From Anaerolineaceae bacterium UBA5224 (GTDB lineage Bacteria > Chloroflexota > Anaerolineae > Anaerolineales > Anaerolineaceae), in NCBI GenBank assembly GCA_002409365.1, contig DHUW01000103.1:1280-10880 (forward strand): a DNA stretch of 9,601 bases. The letters run 5' to 3'. Below are positions 1-5,238 of the stretch, one piece after another (the stretch's first letter is position 1; every line of letters starts with the position of its first letter). The notes below the pieces were generated by a model, which ran no database searches, was not told the DNA's origin, and worked only from the letters and a program-made list of their open reading frames with translations. The translations under genes and the position numbers were made by a program.

Positions 1-717
1 GCTGACCTTCATCGTCTGATCTTTGGCTGCCCATGCGACGAAGTTGTGGGTATAGTAGCCAGGAACAGTTGCTTTTGCAACCAGGGTGTCTTTACCCGCA
101 TCAAAACTCACTCTTTGGGGCGCCTGGATATAGAGGGATATATCTGCTGCATACGCCCCGGTGCGAACGTCGATATACCAATCACCATTTTCGCTGGCGT
201 AATCACGATACCAGGTCCACTTTTGCGAGAAATTTACCAATTCTCTGCCTTTTTCCGTAGTAATGGCAATGTAAGCAGATGTACTGCTGGTCAAACTGAC
301 CTCAGCCAACTGGTAGGTCGTCAGTCTCACGGCATAACGCTTGGTGGTATTGGCTGGTATGGTTTCATTTACCGTGTAATTCGTTGTCCCGGCAGCAAAA
401 CTGACGCGGGTCACTCCCGAAGGTCCACTGGTGGCTGTTGCCGGAATAGGGGTAACAGGAACAACTGTTACGACCGGAATTGAGGTCGGTGGAACAGCTG
501 TCGCTGTGTTTGTTGCAGTTGGTGGGATCTGCGTAGCAGTAGGTGGAACTACGGTTGTCGCAGATAATTGCTGGGCGAGTTTTGTCAGGGTCGCCTGTGC
601 AAACAAAGCATCCTGAGTCTGCAGGTCACTTGGGGATGTGGTGGCAGGCATAAAACAACCCGCCAGGAATACCATGATCAGGCTCATGGTGGTTAACAAG
701 AAAATCCTTTTTTTCAT
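1..717 (-). CDS. Secreted lipoprotein with Thr/Pro linker and tandem beta repeats (partial, C-terminus beyond left edge)
   Basis: An open frame of 239 codons reads from the ATG at 717 to the window edge with no stop, so the C-terminus is missing. A GAGG ribosome site lies 5 bases before the ATG. The N-terminus is a lipoprotein signal peptide: basic MKKR, a hydrophobic stretch, then the lipobox LAGC with the lipidated cysteine at residue 21. Residues about 55-98 form a Thr/Pro/Ala-rich linker (PPTAT-type repeats). From residue 104 a beta-rich module begins with RVSFAAG, and a second copy begins at residue 202 with RVSFDAG, giving a period of 98 residues. Such repeats resemble the PPC-like beta-sandwich repeats of Chloroflexota secreted proteins; this family assignment is inference. 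The role is probably surface binding or an accessory to a domain beyond the edge. The gene follows the VanZ gene on the same strand after 75 bases. Confidence 0.85.
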   Translation of the reverse strand, partial: MKKRIFLLTTMSLIMVFLAGCFMPATTSPSDLQTQDALFAQATLTKLAQQLSATTVVPPTATQIPPTATNTATAVPPTSIPVVTVVPVTPIPATATSGPSGVTRVSFAAGTTNYTVNETIPANTTKRYAVRLTTYQLAEVSLTSSTSAYIAITTEKGRELVNFSQKWTWYRDYASENGDWYIDVRTGAYAADISLYIQAPQRVSFDAGKDTLVAKATVPGYYTHNFVAWAAKDQTMKVS

Positions 718-729
718 CAAGACCTCACT

Positions 730-752
730 TTAAGCATTGAATTCTTGCTTAA
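730..752. repeat. Inverted repeat, 7-base arms, upstream of the lipoprotein gene
   Basis: TTAAGCA (730-736) and TGCTTAA (746-752) are perfect complements separated by 9 bases that contain GAATTC. The element lies 13 bases upstream of the lipoprotein ATG, between it and the VanZ stop. No T-run follows on either strand, so it does not look like an intrinsic terminator. An operator or an mRNA hairpin near the ribosome site is possible. Confidence 0.4.
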
Positions 753-792
753 CACTACAGACGCTGGCAGGTAGACATTAGTTCCATCCACG

Positions 793-1470
793 CTATTGTG
801 GAATCTGCCGGTACAAGTAGTAACCATAATGATAGATTCCAACCGCCAGACCTGCAACTATTAGTAGAGAGATAGTCCCATAGAGCAAAGCTTTTGGTCT
901 GGCGGCATCTCTGATTCGTTCGAAAAACGCCTTAAAAGGTTTTATGAGATTCAATAATGCGTATGCCAGGTAGCCCAGGAGGGTCCCAAAGGCGTTCAAC
1001 ATAAGATCGTCAACATCAAAAACGCGTGCCACCAAAAACGTTTGGGCGAGTTCAATCACGATTGATAGCGACAATCCCAGCAATACCACCATCCAGACCC
1101 GATTCAGGCGCCTTTCCAACAAGGGTATGGTGAAACCAAAAGGAGAAAATATCAAAATATTACCTGCAAGATTGATCAGAACAATCTTTCGTGTGACCCC
1201 AATGTCAAATTTTGAAGCACTTTCGATCATCCTGAATATGCCTTGCAGGGGAACAAGGTTTGCCCGTTGGTTTTGTCGTTCCAGCAAGATCGTGAAAGGC
1301 TCGAAGGTATTGTAGAGCAGGAACGCAACATAAAGTATCAGCCCCCACAGAATTATTTCACGCCAGAAATAGGGTTTTCCATATTTGATTGTGCGGTAGA
1401 TCCTTGATACAAACCACAAAAGCATGACGGCAAAGAACAGTAATTGATAGTCATAAGTAAAATAAATCAT
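793..1470 (-). CDS. VanZ-family membrane protein
   Basis: A 225-residue integral membrane protein with about five hydrophobic segments (roughly residues 8-23, 38-54, 96-117, 125-146 and 197-214, with another around 157-175). The VanZ-family signature is visible: NLAGNILIFSPFGF at residues 100-113, then IELAQ at 139-143, an Arg at 150, and DVDDLMLNAFGTLLGY at 152-167. VanZ of enterococci raises teicoplanin resistance by an unclear mechanism; most members in other phyla have no known substrate, so no resistance role should be assumed. The length is slightly more than the usual 150-200 residues because of extra helices at both ends. The ATG is preceded by GAGG at a spacing of 6 bases. The gene is divergent from the phosphatase gene and sits upstream of the lipoprotein gene on the same strand, possibly as one transcript. 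Confidence 0.88.
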   Translation of the reverse strand: MIYFTYDYQLLFFAVMLLWFVSRIYRTIKYGKPYFWREIILWGLILYVAFLLYNTFEPFTILLERQNQRANLVPLQGIFRMIESASKFDIGVTRKIVLINLAGNILIFSPFGFTIPLLERRLNRVWMVVLLGLSLSIVIELAQTFLVARVFDVDDLMLNAFGTLLGYLAYALLNLIKPFKAFFERIRDAARPKALLYGTISLLIVAGLAVGIYHYGYYLYRQIPQ

Positions 1471-1525
1471 AAATGTCCTCAGAGCATTGTATTCGATCTT
1501 TAAAGGTTAACATTTTTACAAGTGG

Positions 1526-1548
1526 CATACGAAACTCTCTGTCGTATG
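1526..1548. repeat. Inverted repeat between vanZ-like and sixA-like genes
   Basis: CATACGA (1526-1532) and TCGTATG (1542-1548) are perfect complements separated by 9 bases. The dyad sits in the 128-base region between two divergent genes, 51 bases before the phosphatase start. It could be an operator serving either direction. I see no consensus -35/-10 pair next to it. Confidence 0.4.
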
Positions 1549-1587
1549 TTATCATCTTATGAAGAGTGCTTTTTTGTGGATATTCGC

Positions 1588-1592
1588 AGGAG
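1588..1592 (+). promoter_or_regulatory. Ribosome binding site of the SixA-like gene
   Basis: AGGAG ends 6 bases before the ATG at 1599. An upstream in-frame ATG at 1593 directly abuts the site and a GTG at 1566 has no such site, so 1599 is the likely start. Confidence 0.8.
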
Positions 1593-1598
1593 ATGACA

Positions 1599-2198
1599 AT
1601 GACTAAGACCTTAATGATATTGCGCCATGCAAAGTCAAGTTGGAAAGACAAAAACCTGAAAGATTACAACCGCCCATTAAAGAAAAAAGGCGAGGAAGCT
1701 GCAGAGTTACTTGGCAAGATCATTGCCCATGGCAAATTCCAGCCGGATATTATTCTCAGTTCCCCGGCTAAACGCACTAAAGAAACTGCAGAAATCGTCA
1801 GCAAATTTTCTGAATATAAGGGACCGGTTGATTTTGTAGATGCCTTTTACATGGGGGAGCCAGGTGATTACATTCGGTCTTTACGGCACCTCCCCGATGA
1901 TGTGAACCGCGCAATGGTGGTGGGGCATAACCCCGGCCTGGAAGCCCTGATGCAGATGCTGGAAGGAACAGTGAATGCTCTCTCTACTGGGGCAATGGGG
2001 ATTTTGGATTTAGAATTATCTCATTGGGGTGATTTGAACTCTTCAACCGTAGGTAAACTCGTCAAGTTTTGGGATCCAGAAGAAATGGACCTGAAGGCAA
2101 TTGAGGAAAAAATGGCACAGGAAAAGAAAGACAAGAAAGATAAGAAAGACAAGAAAGAGAAAAAAGAAAAGAAAAGCAAGAAGAAGGATAAGAAGTAA
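1599..2198 (+). CDS. SixA-like histidine phosphatase with lysine-rich tail
   Basis: A 199-residue member of the histidine phosphatase (phosphoglycerate mutase-like) superfamily, SixA branch. Visible motifs are LRHAKSSW at residues 8-15 with catalytic His10 and Arg9, YNRPLKKKG at 23-31 (the family's DRPL...G), SSPAKRT at 54-60 with Arg59, and VGHNPGLE at 108-115 with the second catalytic His110. E. coli SixA removes phosphate from a phosphohistidine (the PTS protein NPr); many short homologues act on unknown phosphohistidine or small substrates, so the substrate here is open. The domain ends near residue 165. The last 25 residues (175-199) consist of [D/E/S]KK triplets, a highly charged tail not part of the usual fold. 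The protein has no signal peptide and is probably cytoplasmic. It is transcribed alone, divergent from the VanZ gene. Confidence 0.9.
   Translation: MTKTLMILRHAKSSWKDKNLKDYNRPLKKKGEEAAELLGKIIAHGKFQPDIILSSPAKRTKETAEIVSKFSEYKGPVDFVDAFYMGEPGDYIRSLRHLPDDVNRAMVVGHNPGLEALMQMLEGTVNALSTGAMGILDLELSHWGDLNSSTVGKLVKFWDPEEMDLKAIEEKMAQEKKDKKDKKDKKEKKEKKSKKKDKK
2121..2195 (+). repeat. Purine-rich triplet-codon repeat encoding a [D/E/S]KK tail
   Basis: The last 25 sense codons of the phosphatase gene form an almost pure-purine tract made of GAC/GAT/GAG/GAA-AAG-AAA units with a 9-base period. The first units are nearly identical and the later ones are more diverged, as expected from slippage expansion followed by drift. 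Confidence 0.8.
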
Positions 2199-2292
2199 AG
2201 CAGCACTTCTTCTAAAACAGGCTTTACCACCTGCCTGCTGTCGGTAAATTCTTTTTGATAAATCTCTTGATATCTTAATCAGCTTGAGTGTT

Positions 2293-2329
2293 AAAAACAC
2301 CCGTCTTGTTTCAGGCGGGTGTTTTTTTA
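2293..2329. terminator. Bidirectional intrinsic terminator after the SixA-like gene
   Basis: AAAAACACCCG (2293-2303) pairs with CGGGTGTTTTT (2316-2326). A T-G wobble and a CT/AG pair extend the stem inward and leave a six-base loop. A T-run follows on the plus strand, and the A-run on the left gives U residues for transcripts from the right. It lies between two convergent genes, 94 bases after the phosphatase stop and 31 bases beyond the stop of the small minus-strand gene. Confidence 0.88.
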
Positions 2330-2360
2330 TTAGGCTCTTCTGCTGGATACCAAGATTTTC

Positions 2361-2762
2361 TTATGAAAAATCGGCCCACTCGACCGATTTCCATATTTGG
2401 AGACATTCCTGCAGATCATCCGAATTGTCAATATAGAAGGAGGTCTGCAGTACGCCATAAAGAGCGGTTGTGAAAGCATGCACCGCCAGGCGCGTATGAC
2501 CCGGGATGACCTCTTCCGGCTGAAGATAGGCATAACGTTGAATCTCACCGTCATTATCAACGATGCTCTCCAGTTTATCTGCTTCCACTCTACCCTTCAG
2601 GTTCGCCAGCAAAACCTGGCGCTGTTTTTCACCAGAATAAGCAAAGATCGTGGTGATCAGCGTCATTCCTTCCTTCCAGAAGACAACATGGTCGCCCTCT
2701 TTGCGGTGCTGCAAATCCTCCGGGACATCCAGGGACCATTCTTGTGACAGGTGAATTATCAT
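2361..2762 (-). CDS. Small conserved-looking protein of unknown function, downstream of APC-USP permease
   Basis: A 133-residue soluble protein that I do not recognise. It has no signal peptide or membrane helix. The start reads MIIHLSQEWSLDVPEDL, followed by alternating polar and hydrophobic strands (HVVFWKEGMTLITTIF, QRYAYLQ, TSFYIDNS) and a helix-like acidic end (DLQECLQIWKSVEW). The opening 'sequence of strand, P-E-D, then strands' recalls small mixed alpha/beta domains such as the PsbP/Mog1-like fold, but this is only a guess from pattern. The gene begins 15 bases after the permease stop on the same strand, so co-transcription is likely and a role linked to the permease is possible. No clear Shine-Dalgarno precedes the ATG (AAGG is 12 bases away); instead TATAAT lies exactly 6 bases upstream, so it may also have its own leaderless promoter. 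Confidence 0.75.
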   Translation of the reverse strand: MIIHLSQEWSLDVPEDLQHRKEGDHVVFWKEGMTLITTIFAYSGEKQRQVLLANLKGRVEADKLESIVDNDGEIQRYAYLQPEEVIPGHTRLAVHAFTTALYGVLQTSFYIDNSDDLQECLQIWKSVEWADFS

Positions 2763-2768
2763 GTGCCG

Positions 2769-2774
2769 ATTATA
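2769..2774 (-). promoter_or_regulatory. -10-like TATAAT 6 bases before the small gene's ATG
   Basis: On the minus strand, TATAAT is followed by six bases and then the ATG at 2762. A weak -35 match (CTGAAG) lies 18 bases upstream, inside the last codons of the permease gene. This would give a leaderless transcript; chance cannot be excluded. Confidence 0.4.
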
Positions 2775-2777
2775 CCT

Positions 2778-5003
2778 TTATTGCTCGATCTTCTTCAGCT
2801 GCTTGTGCATCCATAACGACGTGCCGTTCTGATATCTGCGTACAACCAACATGGAACACGGCGCCACATCCAGGAGGTAATCGTTAAGCTTGCCAAATAT
2901 CTGGTCTGGCACCAGCACCTCTTCAGCGGATCCCATGATCAGGAGATCATAATGCCCTTCAGCGCACTCCTTCAGAATTTCATCAGCTACTGATTCCGCT
3001 TTTCTGACTTTCAGAGTGACCTTGTCGGCGAACTCTCCCAACTCAGCTTCAACGATCTCATGCAGCTGCAATTCTTCGTCTTCCATGCGTTCGTCATCCG
3101 CCTCTCCAACCACCAACCGTAAGGCAACAATTTCAGCCTCACCGGGCAAGGTAATATCCCTCGCCATTACCAAGGCAAGGCGTGCATTTGGTCCACTACC
3201 CACGGGTACAAGGATGCGTTTAATTTCATCGGGAAGCCCTTTGTCGCGGAAAACTGCCACATTCCGGAGTGCCATCATGTTCACTTCTTTGAGAATGTTA
3301 TGGGGATGTTCCAACTTTGCACGCTCTTCCGGTACCCCCAGTAAGACCAGGTTGATGTCTTTGTGGCGACCCAGTTCGTTGAAAATACCCTCTTCTACTC
3401 TTGATGCCGCCCTGAGCTTAGCATAGATAGGCACGTTTTCTTTAACAGCAATCGGAGTAACCTGTTCCAGCAGATGTTGTTGCAGTTGTTTCCTGTCTTT
3501 AACCAGGTTGGGAATATCCGCAGAATCCAGATTGAGCGGTGTTTTCAATACGCTAAAAAGTAAGATGCCAGTATCTTCCTGCTGGTTGACCAGTTTCGTT
3601 GCTATTTTGGTTAAGCTGCGAGCGGTCTCAGGGTTCTTAGCCGCGATCATCACCTTTCCTCCGCCTTCCTGGCTTTCCAGGCGCGACGTAAGCTCCTTCC
3701 TGGCTTTTAAGCGTTGCGCAACGAAATACCAGATACTCAGGAGCACGATCACCGCACCTAAAAACATAAGCGCCCGTACATTCGCAAAAGAAATGATCAG
3801 CACACCAGCCAGAGCTGCCAGGATAACAGTCAGGGGATAGAGCGGAACTTTGAATGGGCGCTCGATATCCGGGTACATTTTACGCAGTTTCGGCATTGCC
3901 AAAGTCGCCCAAAACAGGACGAACATATACCCCGCACTTGAAATGAAACTCAAAAAGTCGACGATGCCAACCGCGGCAACCAGCGCACTCACTACCACCA
4001 CCATCAGAATTGCCATCCAGGGTGTTCGCCAATGACTGAGACGCGAAAAAGTGCGCGGCCAAACCCTGTCACGACTGAGCGAAAAAGCTTCACGGGTCGC
4101 TGAAAGCATGGCTGAATTGACTGAGGTTAAAGTGGCTACAATTCCTGCCAAGCCCATAATTGGCACACCAATGCTTGGCCAGAATCGAGCTGCAGCATCC
4201 GTCAGTGCAGTATCAGACCCTGCGAGCTGACTAAAAGGAACCGTGCCGATTGAAACCATGCTGACGCTGGAGTAGATCAAGGTAGCGATCAACAAGCTCA
4301 CCAGGATCCCGATGGGGATGTTTTTGTTGGGATCCTTTACTTCCTCCGCATCATCAGCAATTACTTCAAAGCCGACGTAAGCGTTGTAGGTCAACGCGAT
4401 GGCAGAAAGCATTCGCCCGATGTGAGCCCAGATGTTCTGATTTTCAAAAACCGAACGACCAGAAAGGAAGGTATCCATGTGGAAGCCGTTTGGGCTGGTG
4501 AAGCCTTTGAACACGAAAGCTGCGAAGACTGCCAGTAAAAACGCGCCTAAAAGAATCTGGAAGTTGCCAACGTTGGAAACTCCGCGTACATGCATTAAAC
4601 CAACAAAAACGATCACCAGGATGGCAATGGGGATGATAGGAATGCCCGGGATAAAGATTTCCAAAGAGATAGCGAAGCCAACGGCTGATAAAGCAGCATA
4701 AAATGTGCTTGAGAGACAATCGAGCGAACCTACCAAAAACATCAGCCAGCCTTTGCCAAACGCCTCGCCCACATAGGTCATCGCGCCACCTGTAACAGGG
4801 AACGTCGTTGCCATCTCACTGTAATTAAGGGCAATGCTCAGGGTCATTATGCCCGCTAAAATCAATGCCAGCACTGTTTCTGGACCTGCCATTGAAGCAA
4901 CATGCCCAGTCAGAACAAAGATCTCAGCTGCGATCGTACCTGCCGTTCCAAGCATGATCACCTGCAGCAGGTTCAATTGCCGCTTCAATTTTCGTTTTGC
5001 CAT
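2778..5003 (-). CDS. APC-superfamily permease fused to two USP-like domains, diverged TM1 motif
   Basis: A 741-residue fusion. Residues about 12-435 form the 12-helix LeuT-fold core of amino acid-polyamine-organocation permeases: GTAGT at 19-23 in helix 1, the GGAMTYV stretch in helix 3, and GFEVIADDAEEVKDPNKNIP, the family's post-helix-6 motif. From about residue 451 a degenerate universal stress protein domain follows (GKVMIAAKN), and from about 597 a second, better one (RILVPVGSG, then LLIMGSAEE near 688-696). The normal GSG triplet of helix 1, which binds the substrate carboxyl group in this family, is AAE at residues 25-27 (bases 4923-4931). The USP nucleotide loop is also eroded (GSAE, FGK). 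The start at 5003 has GGAG 5 bases before it; the upstream TTG at 5024 has none. It is divergent from its paralogue and followed by a small gene. The substrate is not predictable. Confidence 0.92.
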   Translation of the reverse strand: MAKRKLKRQLNLLQVIMLGTAGTIAAEIFVLTGHVASMAGPETVLALILAGIMTLSIALNYSEMATTFPVTGGAMTYVGEAFGKGWLMFLVGSLDCLSSTFYAALSAVGFAISLEIFIPGIPIIPIAILVIVFVGLMHVRGVSNVGNFQILLGAFLLAVFAAFVFKGFTSPNGFHMDTFLSGRSVFENQNIWAHIGRMLSAIALTYNAYVGFEVIADDAEEVKDPNKNIPIGILVSLLIATLIYSSVSMVSIGTVPFSQLAGSDTALTDAAARFWPSIGVPIMGLAGIVATLTSVNSAMLSATREAFSLSRDRVWPRTFSRLSHWRTPWMAILMVVVVSALVAAVGIVDFLSFISSAGYMFVLFWATLAMPKLRKMYPDIERPFKVPLYPLTVILAALAGVLIISFANVRALMFLGAVIVLLSIWYFVAQRLKARKELTSRLESQEGGGKVMIAAKNPETARSLTKIATKLVNQQEDTGILLFSVLKTPLNLDSADIPNLVKDRKQLQQHLLEQVTPIAVKENVPIYAKLRAASRVEEGIFNELGRHKDINLVLLGVPEERAKLEHPHNILKEVNMMALRNVAVFRDKGLPDEIKRILVPVGSGPNARLALVMARDITLPGEAEIVALRLVVGEADDERMEDEELQLHEIVEAELGEFADKVTLKVRKAESVADEILKECAEGHYDLLIMGSAEEVLVPDQIFGKLNDYLLDVAPCSMLVVRRYQNGTSLWMHKQLKKIEQ

Positions 5004-5008
5004 TACTT

Positions 5009-5012
5009 CTCC
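5009..5012 (-). promoter_or_regulatory. Ribosome binding site fixing the start at 5003
   Basis: On the minus strand GGAG lies 5 bases before the ATG at 5003. This start also aligns with the start of the paralogue, whose N-terminal MAGKR matches MAKRK, and makes both proteins 741 residues long. Confidence 0.8.
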
Positions 5013-5037
5013 GTTCAATATCAAGAAAGTTTCTGGA

Positions 5038-5043
5038 ATTATA
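5038..5043 (-). promoter_or_regulatory. Candidate -10 element of the minus-strand permease
   Basis: A perfect TATAAT on the minus strand lies 34 bases upstream of the ATG at 5003. No good -35 is seen at 16-18 bases, so an activator or an alternative sigma factor may be involved, or the match is chance in an AT-rich gap. Confidence 0.4.
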
Positions 5044-5119
5044 GTCCAGCTTTTATCAGGGGTTTGCTGCTTTTACCCTGGATACTAATCCATCAATCAG
5101 CATTGAAAAATGGGGGTCC

Positions 5120-5148
5120 TATACACAAACTGACTGCAGAGATATAAT
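5120..5148 (+). promoter_or_regulatory. Candidate promoter of the plus-strand permease
   Basis: TATACA (5120-5125; 4 of 6 to TTGACA) is separated by 17 bases from a perfect TATAAT (5143-5148). The start point would be near 5155, giving a leader of about 84 bases that contains the dyad at 5176-5211. Confidence 0.55.
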
Positions 5149-5175
5149 TGCTTGAAACTATACTAAATTTTTTCG

Positions 5176-5211
5176 GGTTCGGTTTCGAGACATTATCTTA
5201 ATAACCGAACC
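5176..5211. promoter_or_regulatory. Perfect 9-base dyad in the leader of the plus-strand permease
   Basis: GGTTCGGTT (5176-5184) and AACCGAACC (5203-5211) are exact reverse complements with an 18-base AT-rich spacer. The element ends 17 bases before the ribosome site at 5229. No T-run follows, so it is not a terminator. It could be an operator or an mRNA hairpin that affects stability or translation. Confidence 0.6.
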
Positions 5212-5228
5212 TTGTGCTTTCAAGAATT

Positions 5229-5232
5229 GGAG
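5229..5232 (+). promoter_or_regulatory. Ribosome binding site fixing the start at 5239
   Basis: GGAG ends 6 bases before the ATG at 5239. The upstream in-frame TTG at 5212 overlaps the dyad edge and has no such site. Confidence 0.8.
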
Positions 5233-5238
5233 TTAAAA

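Noticed and set aside
46..483. Plus-strand open frame of 145 codons
   Set aside because: It lies antisense to the lipoprotein gene, whose signal peptide, lipobox and repeats are clear; the plus-strand frame has no ribosome site and a Cys/Arg-rich, non-protein-like composition.
793..1470. Reading the VanZ-like gene as a glycopeptide resistance determinant
   Set aside because: No vanHAX, vanY or vanRS genes are nearby, and VanZ-family proteins are widespread in bacteria without resistance.
1486..1491. TACAAT on the minus strand before the VanZ gene as a -10 box
   Set aside because: The implied start point would fall inside the ribosome site, and no -35 is found at 16-18 bases.
2218..2237. Small hairpin CAGGC / GCCTG just after the phosphatase gene
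   Set aside because: Only 5 paired bases with a 10-base loop and no T-run directly after it; the strong terminator at 2293 explains the end of transcription.
2021..2300. Minus-strand frames of 69 and 85 codons rich in Phe and Leu
   Set aside because: They are the antisense of the lysine repeat of the phosphatase gene and of the terminator; the hydrophobic runs come from the complementary pyrimidine tract.
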